Below are positions 45,228 through 56,558 of a DNA stretch of 64,000 nucleotides, in pieces. Made by a program: the position numbers and the translations under genes. Each line of letters starts with the position of its first letter. Position 1 is the first letter of the stretch. Origin of the DNA: Hygrophila difformis (Eukaryota; Streptophyta; Magnoliopsida; Lamiales; Acanthaceae); contig JAOANR010000001.1 of NCBI GenBank assembly GCA_030278955.1, positions 21,059,468 to 21,123,467 on the forward strand, read 5' to 3'. Under the pieces are notes generated by a model. That model was not told the DNA's origin. It saw nothing but the letters and a program-made list of their open reading frames with translations, and did no database searches.

Positions 45228-46010
45228 CATGTCACTTTCGGGAATGGTTTCCTGTTTTGCTTTCCAAACTGACATGCCCTACAGCTTGGAATTTGATCAC
45301 CGAATATAGGAACATCAAGAGCTAGTTGTTTCCCATTCAATTGCAACAGCCCTTGGTGATGATAATGCCCGAGCCTTTTGTGCCAAATTTCTGTAACATT
45401 TTCCTTCAATGGAAAAGCAAACTTCTCTTCTTCCAATGGCATGAGAGTAAATCTCTTCCCTTTTAATTTCACTTTGAAGATATCATGACCAGCTGCATCT
45501 TTGATTAGACAAAACTTGTTTTCCAAAACAAATTTAAATCCCTTTTCAAGTAATTGGCCGACACTTAACAAATTTAGCGCAACCTCAGGAACAAAGAAAA
45601 CATCATGAATTAGTTTTGTACCTGAAGTTGTGGTAACTTCCACAGTTCCTTTCCCTTTGACTGAAATATATTGTCCATTGCCAATTTTCACCTTTGTGGT
45701 ATTGGTTGGCTTTAGCTCTCTGAAAAGTTGATTGTCATATGTCATGTGGTTGGTGCATCCACTATAGATCAACCAACCTTCATTGGACTCTGTACTTTAT
45801 AAACAAGTCGCTACAAATAGTGAATCATCTTCCTCTTGATTAGCAGCTTGAGCCACTTCACAAGTTAGGTTGCTTCATCATAGTGAAGCTTGGCCTTGCA
45901 AATCACAGCCTCATGCCCCATTTGATTGCATTTGGTACACTTGGCATCCGGTCGTTTCCAGCACTTGTAGTGTCGGTGTGACTTTCTCCCACAATGTTGG
46001 CAAGAAGGAT
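45228..46010 (-). pseudogene. Copia zinc knuckles, protease and pre-integrase
   Basis: Two CCHC knuckles on the minus strand (CQHCGRKSHRHYKC and CTKCNQMGHEAVIC) around 45890-46000. The protease follows at about 45772 with YSGCTNHMTYD: the family reads D-S-G-C-T-N-H, so the catalytic Asp is Tyr here (codon at 45764-45766). Then LLSVGQLLEKGF and the GAG pre-integrase motif IWHKRLGHYHHQGLLQL, CRACQFGKQ. Coding stops at the Athila target site. Confidence 0.9.
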
Positions 46011-46056
46011 ATGGTCCCGCCTTTGCTCCGGTTGGCGGGCGTCAATTTCCTCCGGT

Positions 46057-46760
46057 TTAACGATTCTTATTGAACTTCTTCTTTTGATTGCTTCTTGCAT
46101 TCTGATGTTTGACAGGTAAGGCTCCTTCAATTGCCTCCTCATGTCTCATAGCCCTTCTCTGCTCCTGTGCTTGGAGGGCATTTAGAAGTTCGGTAAGTGA
46201 GAGCGTTGACACATCCTTAGTATTTTCTAAGGTTGTAATTGTTGGTTCAAATTTTTCTGGTACCGTGACCAGAATTTTCTGAACAATTCTGGAGTCGGCC
46301 AAGGTGGAGCCAAGTAATCTGATTTGGTTTGCAATATGAAGCAACCTATCAGAATACTCTTTAATGGATTCCGTCTCTTTCATCCTTTGCGTCTCGAAGT
46401 CCCGGATTAAATTCAGGACTTGCATCCCTTTAATTCTTTCATCTCCCGCATACTCCTTCTTGAGGTAATCCCAAATCTCGTTAGCTGTCTTCAAAGACAT
46501 GATGCGAGTAAATATTGTGGAGGAGACCGCCGCAAACAGGCAAGCCTTCGCCTTGGACTTCCTGATTTTTTTGTCCCTTTGTGCCTTCATTTGTGCTAGT
46601 GTGGGATCTCAGGAAGTCTGGGAATATCATAGTCATTTTCCACTGCTTCCCAGAGATCCATAGCTTCCAGGTACGTTTCCATACGTATCGCCCACATTTG
46701 ATAGTTGCTTCCATCAAACATTGGTGGAGCAGTTGCGGAGAAACCAGCATCGGCATCCAT
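46057..46760 (-). pseudogene. Copia gag
   Basis: From ATG 46760: MDADAGFSATAPPMFDGSN, YQMWAIRMETYLEAMDLW, then a frame change near 46595, and IWDYLKKEYAGDERIKG, LNLIRDFETQRMKETESIKEY, LLNALQAQEQRR. This is the UBN2/DUF4219 type of plant copia gag. Not translatable as one piece because of the frame change. Confidence 0.88.
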
Positions 46761-46796
46761 GAGGATCAAAAATTGTACAGGTCCCTCAAGAATTTG

Positions 46797-46808
46797 GCTC
46801 TGATACCA
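46797..46808 (-). other. Copia primer binding site (tRNA-iMet)
   Basis: The minus strand reads TGGTATCAGAGC five bases after the 5' LTR end. Confidence 0.9.
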
Positions 46809-46813
46809 ACTGT

Positions 46814-47076
46814 TGTTATTTAAGAGTTGAAAGAACAAGAGTGACGAAGAGGGAAATATAGCAGAATGAATTAGAATTGCAGAGAAGGCGACACTTCATT
46901 TCACTTGCCACATTACAATTTAAAGACTAGAAAATAACAATAAAAGCTAGAATAATGGAAGACATCCCATGATCTGATACATGGGTAACAAACTACTAAA
47001 TATAGTAGACAATTATTTAACATCTCTTGACTAAGTAGGGAACACGTTCAGCAGGTTCTAGAAGCACAATTTAACA
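46814..47076 (-). repeat. Copia 5' LTR
   Basis: 263 bp, TG..CA, nearly identical to 7768-8030. Confidence 0.93.
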
Positions 47077-47143
47077 TGATTTTGTGTATTTTGGGACTTG
47101 GGAGTTATTTTCTTAAGAATGTCAATAGGCCATCGCCATAATT

Positions 47144-47320
47144 TTCTTTTTTTTTGGTAAACAGTGACACTCATGTGTCGGCAAAGGTGTGTGGAAGCCC
47201 AAACCACACAAATTACAAAGGGGCATAAAGGGGAGGGATAGGGGGCCGGGTGGGGATCGAACTCCCAACCTATGGTTGGGAGAAGGGGACTTGATCCGCT
47301 AGGGTAAGTCCCTAACCCCC
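47144..47320 (-). mobile_element. SINE with 16-bp target duplication
   Basis: Flanked by GGCCATCGCCATAATT at 47128-47143 and 47321-47336. On the minus strand: head GGGGGTTAGGGAC, a box A-like TAGCGGATCAAG (47290-47301), a box B GAGTTCGATCC within 47252-47266, and a tail of A with one G at the left. Pol III-type internal promoter, 177 bp and an exact duplication make a SINE the clear call. Family not named. Confidence 0.9.
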
Positions 47321-47461
47321 GGCCATCGCCATAATTGAATCAACAATTAGATATCCATATAATTACATGATACCAATGATAAATTAGAAAGTGGAAATAA
47401 AAGAGAGAGAGGCAAAAGTGAAAAATTTTAAAATCTGCAAAGCTCATCCTTAACATATATA

Positions 47462-48212
47462 TTTTTTTTGGAAGAGTCGAAGCCTGGAAACAATTACAAA
47501 AGAGAAAGCAAAATAAAGAAAAATGAAGCAACACTAATTATTTAAAAACGGGGGAAGCACACGCCAGATGCATCTGCCGCCAAGTCCCTCCGGACGAAGT
47601 CCGGAGGAAATGCCCACGTCGTATAGAAATCTTCCATCAAAGCACCATATTTCGCAAGTCTGTCCGCTACCATGTTTCCTTCTCGCAATATATGATAAAT
47701 GCCACAGTCCTCAAACTGATCTCTCAACTCTTTTGTGTTGTCGATGAGCAGCAAAGGGATGGCACACATGGCTATCCCCAAGTGAACTAACCACAAGTTG
47801 AGAGTCTGAGTAAACAGTGATCCTCTTGATCCCTCTCTTGTAAACATATTCTAGACCCGTAAGCAGAGCCACCCATTCAGCCACATTATTAGTAGCATGC
47901 CCCAAATAACCACACCCTCCTCCAATCCAATGATAACCCTCATCTCGGACAACGAAGCCAAAGCCCACCCGGCCTGGATTACCAAGCGAACTCCCATCCA
48001 CATGTAATATGGTACCGTTGGCTGCCCTCATGTTCCACTGAACCAATCGCACAAGACCTAGCCTGGGCACCTCTGTATTGCTCGTTCGTTTCAAGGCTGT
48101 AACCAATCGGTCAACCTGCCGATGAAGCTGCCACATAGACTGATGTTTGCCTCTGAAAATCCGGGCATTTCTCTCAATCCAGATGCACCAAACCATCACC
48201 ACAAAGAATAGT
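47462..48212 (-). pseudogene. LINE 3' part: RNase H domain and tail
   Basis: Minus-strand RNase H: ILHVDGSSLGNPGRVGFGF (Asp), NNVAEWVALLTGLEYV (Glu), TVYSDSQLVV (Asp), YHILREGNMVADRLAKYGA (Asp). A frame change lies near 47800-47850. A poly(A) tail reads as T-run 47462-47469, next to the target duplication TAACATATAT (47451-47460). The 5' continuation is at 59327-59884, on the other side of Gypsy B. Confidence 0.87.
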
Positions 48213-50790
48213 TGTAATACCCGAGAATTTTCCAACATAAAATAAATACAATAAATAAATAAATACAGCAAATAAATAAATAAAAGTAAGGAAATGAGAA
48301 ATGAAATTTAACTTAAAAAGGAATTAAAGGAATTTAATTAAATAAAAGGAATTAAATAAAGATAAATAAATTGTTACACGGGAACTCGACACCAATGGAC
48401 TCAAAAACTCTAGTCCAAATATAAATTTAGATCCGAGGGAAATGACGATACAGAATAGGAACCCGAAGATGGCCCGTAAATCCGAATCCGGGAGCATAGA
48501 GGGATAGAAGTCCGAAAGAGAGGAGGAAAAGCACGACGGATCGCACGACCCGCCCGGACCGAAGTCCAGGCGTGGGCCGCGCGATGGCCGCGCGGTGAAG
48601 GGCCAAACGGCGCACCGCGACCGCGCCAACGGACAGATTCGCCGGTTGCGAGATTCACTCGCCCGAATCCGGATTTTTCGGCTTCGGTTGCATTCCTTTC
48701 GGCTCAAGACTCACCAAGGCCGACTTGGGACGTCCCCTAGGTCCCTTGTTCTATAAATAGCCCTCCTACTCGATCCCGAATCCCTTTTCAAACTTTCCAT
48801 ACTTTCTATACTTCAAACCCTAGATCCGGAAGTCGTCGGAGGCACCAAAACCGAGCAAGAGACTGTCATGGACGAAATTTGGGAAGCCAACGTCGTGGTA
48901 AGTTCTGGTCCATCCAATCTTTTACATTCTCAATCCGAAAACGGATTCTAACTTAGTTTCTTTCCTCTCTACACCCCGAATCGGATCTAGAACGAAGAAC
49001 CCGACGAACCGAGGAGATAAACGGTGGACTGGAAGCCACGCCTCCAAAATCGACGTTCCCGGACGACTGGAAATCTGTAAGTTGACACTTACATGGTTTT
49101 GGGAGTAATTAAAACACTTAAATCTAAAAGCTTAAACAAGACTTTCGAAAATCTATCAACGTGACATTTTTACCGACGCAGCGACTTCGCACAATTTTTT
49201 CGAACCCTTAAAAGTCTTCGAACGAGAAAACGTAAAACAGGAAAAACATTTCTAAGGCTTAGATCTATCTCTTGTAAAATTTTCAGAATTTTGTTGTGAT
49301 GATTTGGTATCTGAAATCAACCCGGAACTGGACTATTTAAATTTGAATCTTGAATTTCTTGACAGAACGTAGGTCTGAACTTGTAGGCGTTTTTGACTAG
49401 GGTTCTAGGCCGATTTAGATCTTTAGCCGAACACGAAAGTTGTAGATAATTGACTTAAGAAGGTTTCTCTGAAAGTTTATTAAATTTGGACTTGAATTGC
49501 TATGGTAGATCTCGAAATTTTTAAACTGTTGTACATGAAATTCGGACAGATTAATGATATGACGAAAATTGATGTTTTTGACTTGTTTCGGTAACTCATA
49601 TCGAAAAAGTTAAAACACGAAAGTTGTTCATCTCTGTGTTTCCAAGTCAGTGGTGAATTTTCGGAATTTTTGGACTTAAATCTGATTTAAAATTATTTTT
49701 AGAGTAAACAGCAGTTTACCGGAGTCAAATCTTGAAATCTTGTTGAAACGATGAAATTAGCCTTTAAGATTGAAACGAGTTGAAATCTCTTTTTAAAGAA
49801 ATAAAGTGAAATCAGAATTTTTGAAATAAATCCCCTTACAAACTTGATAAATTAAAATTAGGGGTGAGTGCTCTGCAGGGTGCCCCCTAACTGCTTCACT
49901 TCGTGCCTTTATGGACGATGGTGACCCCGCGCGAAAATTGAGATAAGATATTGCCAAAACAACATGAGATATAGGGCCTACACTCTCGAGAATATCCACA
50001 TGGATTTCCCGAGGCTCCGGAATGGTACTGGGTATGGCAGATACGGTTGCGGCCGCTGGGTTACCGGCTAAACTTGTCGAGATTGCGATGCAATCGTGAA
50101 ATACTTGAAGTTACCAAATCTGGGATGTAATGGGGGAATTAAATTAAATTAAATTATTTATCGTTGTCCAATTTAATTATTTAAGTGCTTTATTTAAATT
50201 AGTTATGGTCTTTATTTTAAATGATGTGAAATGTGTTGTTAAATAGGGCCATGAATTAAATTATGCAAATTGGATGGTTAGTTGAATTAAATTGAGTTGC
50301 TTATGATATATTATTATCATGTTTTTATGTAAATATTAAATTAATGACTTTTAAACCCTACGATCATGCATGTGTTAGCCTACTCAGCAAGTTGTGCTGA
50401 CCAAACCGTTTATTTTTCCTTTTCCTTACAGAGTATGTAGAATGAACATGAGCACGTTCATACATGGGGGAAAATTATATTTTTGGGAAACTTTATTTTT
50501 AAATTCTTGATTAGACCATAGAATAAACGGGTCTGTTTAACCCGTGTTTTGACCATGTCGGTCCTAATTACATTTCCGCTGCAATATTATACTTAAATAT
50601 TATTTCCGTTGTATTATGATATTATTGTTTTCGAATTTATATTGTATAGGCTGTTTGCAAATGTTTTAAATATTTTAAATACTGAAATACCTAGCCTTGC
50701 ATCTCTTTAGTAAGCCGGAGAAACCGTGTCTTACTAGGGAGGTGTGGCGGTGACATCCCGACCTGGGTGACCAAAAACCGGGGTGTTACA
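48213..50790 (+). repeat. Gypsy B 5' LTR
   Basis: 2578 bp. AAATA-rich start, GC-rich part near 48540-48640, TATA box at 48752, and an ACGGGT..ACCCGT hairpin at 50527-50545. The end matches the Gypsy A LTR end in wording (GTGGCGGTGACATCCCG). Confidence 0.93.
48752..48759 (+). promoter_or_regulatory. Gypsy B LTR promoter TATA box
   Basis: TATAAATA in CTATAAATAGCCCTCC, a good plant core promoter. The 3' LTR has the same at 57333-57340. Confidence 0.75.
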
Positions 50791-50793
50791 AGT

Positions 50794-50805
50794 TGGTATC
50801 AGAGT
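50794..50805 (+). other. Gypsy B primer binding site (tRNA-iMet)
   Basis: TGGTATCAGAGT, one base different from the perfect match, three bases after the LTR. Confidence 0.85.
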
Positions 50806-51243
50806 CTGGATATTTTTAAACTATTATTTTAAATTATTATTATTTTTAAACTATTATTTTTAAATTGTTATTATTTTTAAACTACTAGATTATTACTTTT
50901 AAACCATTAGTGTTTATATTATTATTATAGAAGCCCAAAATTATTGTTTTAAACTTTCCTAGCCCAAAATTATTTTTTAGCCCAAATTATAATTATTTTG
51001 ACCCAATATAGAGGTCCAAGGATTTTAAATATTATTTTAATTTTTTTAAAGCATTAATTCCATGGATTAAATTTTTATTTTTAAAACCCATGGGAAAAAA
51101 ATATATATAATTGGTGCATGAACTATTTTTGGTGGGAAATCATAATTTGCATGTGCATACTGCATTGCCTGAACTTAGAGAACCTAGAAGCGTGATACAT
51201 TCTAACTTAGATCTTTTGCTTGCGCTAGATTGCTAGTCAAGAT
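50806..51243 (+). other. Gypsy B leader
   Basis: AT-rich, with repeated TTATTTTTAAACTA words; resembles the Gypsy A leader. No gene seen. Confidence 0.6.
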
Positions 51244-51564
51244 ATGATGAACTTGATGATCAAAATGATGAACGTTCACTTTGACTCCCAACAAACCATA
51301 GAACAAATGAAACATCGTATGACTCAATCGGAGGCAAATCTGCACCACATGGGCAACTTGAGAGAGGCGGATCACCACCGCATAAACCAACTCGAACGCC
51401 AAGTCCAAACCCTCACTACGCAAGACCTAATACTGAAGGAATACGTCGATGCTCATCGACAAGACTTGAACACCATCTTTGACGATCTACTGCCGCCAAG
51501 TTCGGAGGAGGAGGACCCGGAGGAGGATCCCGCTACCCCACTGGAGGACGTCTTGAGGCGCTAG
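51244..51564 (+). CDS. Small coiled-coil protein of Gypsy B, upstream of gag
   Basis: 106 residues from ATG 51244, without stops, although gag and pol next to it are broken. Helical for residues about 1-80, with LREADHHRINQLERQVQTL in the middle, then the acidic tail EEEDPEEDPATPLEDV. Same layout as the protein at 17972-18349 in Gypsy A. Family not known to me; possibly an accessory protein of this chromovirus group. Confidence 0.62.
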   Translation: MMNLMIKMMNVHFDSQQTIEQMKHRMTQSEANLHHMGNLREADHHRINQLERQVQTLTTQDLILKEYVDAHRQDLNTIFDDLLPPSSEEEDPEEDPATPLEDVLRR

Positions 51565-51852
51565 GGATTCTATTTATAGTAGATACTATTTTTGCTAAGA
51601 AAACGTTGCTATTTTTGTACATCTCCTCACTTGTACTAAAAATTTCTTTTAAGGAAATAAAATACAAGATTTATGTGATCATTCGATTATGTTGAAAAAA
51701 AAAATCTGGACAGACCTGTCCGATACCGAGAAAAAAAGTCAAAATAAAATAAAATAAAACCAAATAAATTAAAATAAAATCGAAAAAAAAAATTTAATTT
51801 ATGTGCTTAAACAACACATTTTTGTGTCCCAATCTACACCATTTGCAACAGA
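51565..51852 (+). other. Spacer between the small ORF and gag
   Basis: AT-rich with AAAATA-type runs, as in Gypsy A at the same place. No gene. Confidence 0.6.
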
Positions 51853-53103
51853 ATGGCACCCAGAGGAAGAGGAAGAACTCAACCCGCTCCCCAAACTACT
51901 ACTGAAACACCTCCAAATGTCACGGAACCAGCTCAACCTGTAGAGGAACAACCCCAAGGTGCGAAGGATGCCCCCGCACCAAACAATGTGGGCGATCGTC
52001 TTCGGACGATAGAAGAAGTTTTGATTGCGCTAGGGAACGCGCAAGTCAATCAAGGGCAAGCTGCGGCAGTACCTCCGCCTCAGGCTCGCCCCAACTACTT
52101 GGCAATGGTGAATCCTTACCAGCCGCCCCACTACGCTGGTGAGGAAGATCCAGCTAAACTGGAGGAGTGGATCCGGACCTTCGACAAGCTGCTGGGAGCA
52201 GTCAAATGTCCGGAAGGAGAGAGTGTGCACGTCGCTTAGTACTACTTGGGAGGCGAAGCGGACGACTGGTGGCAGGCGACTCAAGCAAAATTGACTGAAG
52301 AAGACGAGCCCTACTCCTGGGCGGAAATGATGGAACTGCTCAGGGATAGATTCTATCCCCTGAGTACTAAAGCTGCAATGTACGAAGAATTTCTGTCACT
52401 GAAGCAAGGAGGCCAGACCGTACAAGAGTACTACACTCGAGTCAAGGAGCTGGTCAGGTTCGCACCAAGACTCGTATCCACAGATGCGGAGAAAGCTCAA
52501 AAGTTCGAGATGGGACTGAACCTGGCAGTACGCGAGGTGATTGTAGGGGTGCACTACCCTGATCTGCAGGCAGTGTACGATCGCGCTGTGGCAGTGGCGC
52601 GAGTACAACAACTGAAAAGGAGAGTGAGTGGGGAGTCCAGCCGAGGTCCCCAAGACAAGAGGAACCGGGATGCAAGAAGCGAGAACAACACGGGAAGGAA
52701 CGAACAGCGGAGAGGGTCGAATAGGCCACAGCAAACCAACAATGGAAAGAGGTTTAACCAAGAAGAACCGGTAACACCTTGCCCGAGGTGTGGGCGACCC
52801 CACCTAGCGAGGGGGTGCCCTCAACAAGGGGCATGCTTTCGGTGTGGACGTATGGGCCACATACGTCGGGAGTGCCGAACAATGTTCGAAAACATAACGA
52901 AAAGGGAAGACTTGGTCACGGGACAGGGGTAGCCTCAAAATCAAAACGGACGGAACGGCAACAATCAGGGGTATAGACCCCCTCAAAACCAATATAGGCA
53001 GCCGAACCAGAATCAGAACCAACGTCCTCAACCACCTCAAAATCAAAATCAACAGCAAGATCAGCAGCCGAATTCGAATCAGCAAGGCAATCAGGGACGC
53101 CCT
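51853..53103 (+). pseudogene. Gypsy B gag
   Basis: ATG 51853 (MAPRGRGRTQPAPQ). Gag core: EEDPAKLEEWIRTFDKLLG, then TAG at 52237 (family usually continues with YYL), DDWWQATQAKL, YEEFLSLKQGGQTVQEYYTR, EKAQKFEMGL. Zinc knuckles CPRCGRPHLARGC and CFRCGRMGHIRREC. A second TAG at 52930, then a Gln/Asn/Pro-rich linker to the protease in the same frame. Coat protein of the particle; broken by the stops. Confidence 0.92.
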
Positions 53104-53547
53104 ATGGGAAGACTTAACGTGGTTAATGAAGCGGACGTGTCTGCACAAGGAGAAGTGATGGCAGGTACATTTCATGTCCGGAATACACCCCTTAGAGTCT
53201 TATTTGATTCTGGAGCTAGTTGCTCAATCATAGCATCAAGGATAGCACCTGAGTTAGATCTACCAAAGTGCGAGATAATTAGCTTAGGAATTCAATTGCC
53301 TTCAGGAGAAGTAGTATCTTGCTCTAAACGATATAACGGAATTTCTATTGTGATAAAGAACATAGAATTCTTCGGGAACTTAGTAGAATTTAACTTACGA
53401 GACTTTGACATTATACTGGGGATGGATAAGGCGGTGATCGGATGCCAAAAGCAAAAGATCACCTTGTCAAAAAGTAGGGAAAGAGAGTTATCTTTTACTC
53501 TCAGCCCCCTAAGAAGAGTAACAAAATCGTTAGTGCACTCAAACTAA
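53104..53547 (+). pseudogene. Gypsy B aspartic protease
   Basis: FHVRNTPLRVLFDSGASCS with the catalytic Asp, then the ILGMDKAVIGCQ region. The frame shifts near 53510 before the RT part. Confidence 0.88.
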
Positions 53548-53552
53548 GTAAC

Positions 53553-55250
53553 TTGATGCGTAAGGGGTACGATTTGTATGCGTGCTATGTGAACAACCTT
53601 GAGGCGGAAGGGAACAAGGTTGACAGCATTCCAGTGGTAAGAGAATACCCGGACGTGTTCCCTGAAGACGTTCCGGGAATGCCACCTGAGAGAGATCTTG
53701 AGTTCACTATAGATCTCATCCCGGGCACAGAGCCTGTCTCAAAAGCTCCGTACCGGATGGCACCATTGGAAATGAAGGAGTTAAAGGACCAACTCGAGGA
53801 GCTGTTAGGAAAAGGGTACATAAGGCCGAGTATTTCCCCCTGGGGAGCACCGGTTTTATTCGACAAGAAGAAAGACGGAGGATTACGTCTTTGCATAGAT
53901 TATCGAGGATTGAACCAAGTGACTCTCAAGAATAAATACCCGTTGCCGAGAATAGAGGATCTATTTGATCACCTGAAGGGAGCTTCAGTATTCTCGAAGA
54001 TCGACTTACGATCTGGGTATCACTAGTTGAGAATCGCCGAGAGGGACATCCCGAAGACGGCGTTTCGAACTCGATATGGCCACTACGAGTTCACAGTGTT
54101 ATCCTTTGGGTTAACAAATGCTCCAGCAATGTTCATGAATCTCATGAACAATGCGTTTCGAGAGTTGTTAGATCAGTGCGTCATGGTGTTCATTGACGAT
54201 ATCCTGATCTACTCGAAGAGTGAGGAGGAGCATGCCCAACACTTACACCAAGTGCTAGGGATCTTGCGAAGGAATCAACTGTACGGCAAGTTGTCCAAGT
54301 GCGATTTCTGGTTGAAAGAAGTAGCATTTCTTGGACATATTGTATCCGCTGGCGGAGTTTCAGTGGATCCGGCAAAAGTTTCTGCCGTAACAGAGTGGGC
54401 AGTGCCGACGAGTCCAACGGAAATAAGGAGTTTCCTTGGATTGGCTGGGTACTATAGGCGATTCGTGAAGGATTTCTCGAGAGTCGTGCGCCCTTTGACC
54501 CAGCTACTGAAGAAAGGAGTCAAATACGAGTGGACAGAGGCTTCTGAGACAGCGTTTCAAGAGCTGAAGAAACGACTCACAACCACACCCGTATTGACAC
54601 TACCATCAGAGAATGGTGACTTCGAAGTTTATAGCGATGCTTCGAAGGAAGGTCTAGGTTGTGTCTTGATGCAAGACTCGAGAGTCGTAGCATATGCATC
54701 ACGCCAGCTAAAACCTCATGAGGAGAATTACCCGACACACGACCTGGTGTTGGCAGCGGTCGTTTTCGCTCTAAAGATATGGAGACATTATCTTTACGGG
54801 CGGAAGTGTCGAATGTTTACCGACCACAAGAGCTTGAAGTATATATTCACTCAGAAGAAGTTGAATTTGAGACAGGGAAGGTGGTTGGAACTTATTAAGG
54901 ACTACGATTTGGAGATATCCTACCACGAGGGGAAGGCAAATGTGGTAGCCAATGCCCTAAGCCGGAAAACCCAACACGTGACAAACTCGTTGGTAATTCC
55001 GTCGGTATTGTACATGGATTTAGCGAGATTAGACGTGGAACTTGTGCATCCGGGCACAGTGAGTGAAACGATCAACGCAATGGTCTTAGAAACTCCAATA
55101 TTGGACGAGATTAGGCTCGCCCAACCGGGCGACGCGAAATTGGAAAAGATAAAGGGGTATATTGCCGAGGGAAAGGCAATAGGATTTGCTGTCCACGAGG
55201 TTGGAAAGGCAATAGGAGATGGTGCGTGCCCAATAAATGTGCCGAGTTGA
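53553..55250 (+). pseudogene. Gypsy B reverse transcriptase and RNase H
   Basis: [46 protein letters not shown] at 54024 (usually Gln), [15 protein letters not shown], catalytic [26 protein letters not shown]. RNase [64 protein letters not shown] frame change near 55220 separates the integrase. Confidence 0.92.
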
Positions 55251-56480
55251 AGCGAAGGTTGATGGAGGAAGGGCACAACACGCCATATTCGGTGCATCCC
55301 GGAGGTGACAAGCTTTACAAGGATCTAAAGAAGATCTATTGGTGGCCGGGAATAAAGAAGGAAGTGGCAGACTTCGTGGCAAAATGTCTCACTTGCCAAA
55401 AGGTTAAGGCAGTGCGACATAAACCCTTAGGGTTGATGCAACCACTAGAGATTCCAAGTTGGAAGTGGGACAACATCTTAATGGATTTTGTCTCGAGATT
55501 ACCGCGATCACCTAAAGGCATGAACAAGATTTGGGTGATTGTGGATAGGCTAACGAAGACAGCCTTATTTATCCCAATGAAAGACATGTGGACTATGGAC
55601 CAATTGGCCCGAGCCTACGTCGATAATGTGGTACGACGGCATGGAGTACCACATGACATCATTTCCGACAGAGACAGTAGATTTGTCTCTCACTTTTGGA
55701 CGGAATTACAAAAAGCTCTCGGTACTCAAATCAAAATTAGCACTGCATTCCACCCAATGACGGATGGACAAACCGAGAGAACAATCCAAACACATGAGGA
55801 CATGCTGAGAGCATGTGTGTTGGAGTTCAAAGGAAATTGGGAAGCTCATTTACCCTTAGTTGAGTTTTCCTATAACGATAGCTACCATGCTAGCAATGGT
55901 ATGGCACCTTTCGAGGCGTTAAATGGACGAAAGTGCCGAAGCCCGTTGAGCTGGGAAGAAAATGATAAGTCTGTGGTAGTGGGACCACAACTTATCGAAG
56001 ACATGGCTCAACAAATCAAGGTGATTCAAGTAAAAATGAGAGCCGCTCAAGACCGTCAGAAGAGTTACGCTGACGTGAGACGACGAGACCTAGAATTTCA
56101 AGTGGGAGATAGGGTCATGCTAAAGATATCACCCATGAAGGGGGTGATGCGCTTTGGCAAACGAGGGAAGTTGAGTCCTCGATACATAGGACCTTATGAA
56201 ATTCTAGAACGAGTCGGAAGTTTAGCCTACCGACTGGCTTTACCGCCATAATTAGATCGAGTTCATAATGTTTTCCATGTTTCACAACTAAAGAAGTATG
56301 TGCCGGACCCGACACATGTACTTCAACCGGAGATAATCGAACTCGATGAGGATTTGACTTATGAAGAAGTCCCAGTGCGAATTCTAGATGTTAAGGAGCG
56401 AGTGACGAGAAACAAAACCGTCAAAATGATCAAGGTTCTTTTGTCGAACCACGAAAGTGAAACGGCAACTTGGAGGTAGA
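55226..56480 (+). pseudogene. Gypsy B integrase with chromodomain
   Basis: Zinc finger HPGGDKLYKDLKKIYWWPG with CLTCQKVK; catalytic core MDFVSRLPRS (Asp), HDIISDRDSRF (Asp), TDGQTERTIQTHEDML (Glu). A TAA at 56249-56251, then VFHVSQLKKYV, and the chromodomain YEEVPVRILDVKERV, KVLLSNHESETATW, then a final frame change. The chromodomain places it among chromoviruses. Confidence 0.93.
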
Positions 56481-56558
56481 ATCCGACATGAGAGAACGCT
56501 ACCCGACACTATTCCAAACCGACACCGACACAGTTATGGGGACATAACTGCAATCTTA
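56481..56558 (+). other. Gypsy B 3' spacer
   Basis: Short spacer with GTTATGGGGACATAACTG, matching the Gypsy A sequence just before its PPT. Confidence 0.7.

Larger units (their letters stand above)
7768..47076 (-). mobile_element. Ty1-copia LTR retrotransposon, split by a nested Athila element
   Basis: Two 263-bp LTRs (7768-8030 and 46814-47076), both TG..CA, differ at one base that I can see. On the minus strand the order is LTR, tRNA-iMet PBS, gag, zinc knuckles, protease, [Athila insertion], integrase, RT, RNase H, PPT, LTR, the Ty1-copia order. Without the nested Athila element and one TSD the length is about 4.5 kb, normal for copia. A clean 5-bp target duplication is not seen: TGATTT follows the right LTR (47077-47082) and TGATTT also occurs at 7760-7765, two bases short of the left LTR. 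Confidence 0.93.

Noticed and set aside
47542..48212. Host RNase H gene
   Set aside because: The domain pairs with a zf-RVT domain across Gypsy B, and the whole is bounded by a target duplication and poly(A) tail, so it is a LINE.
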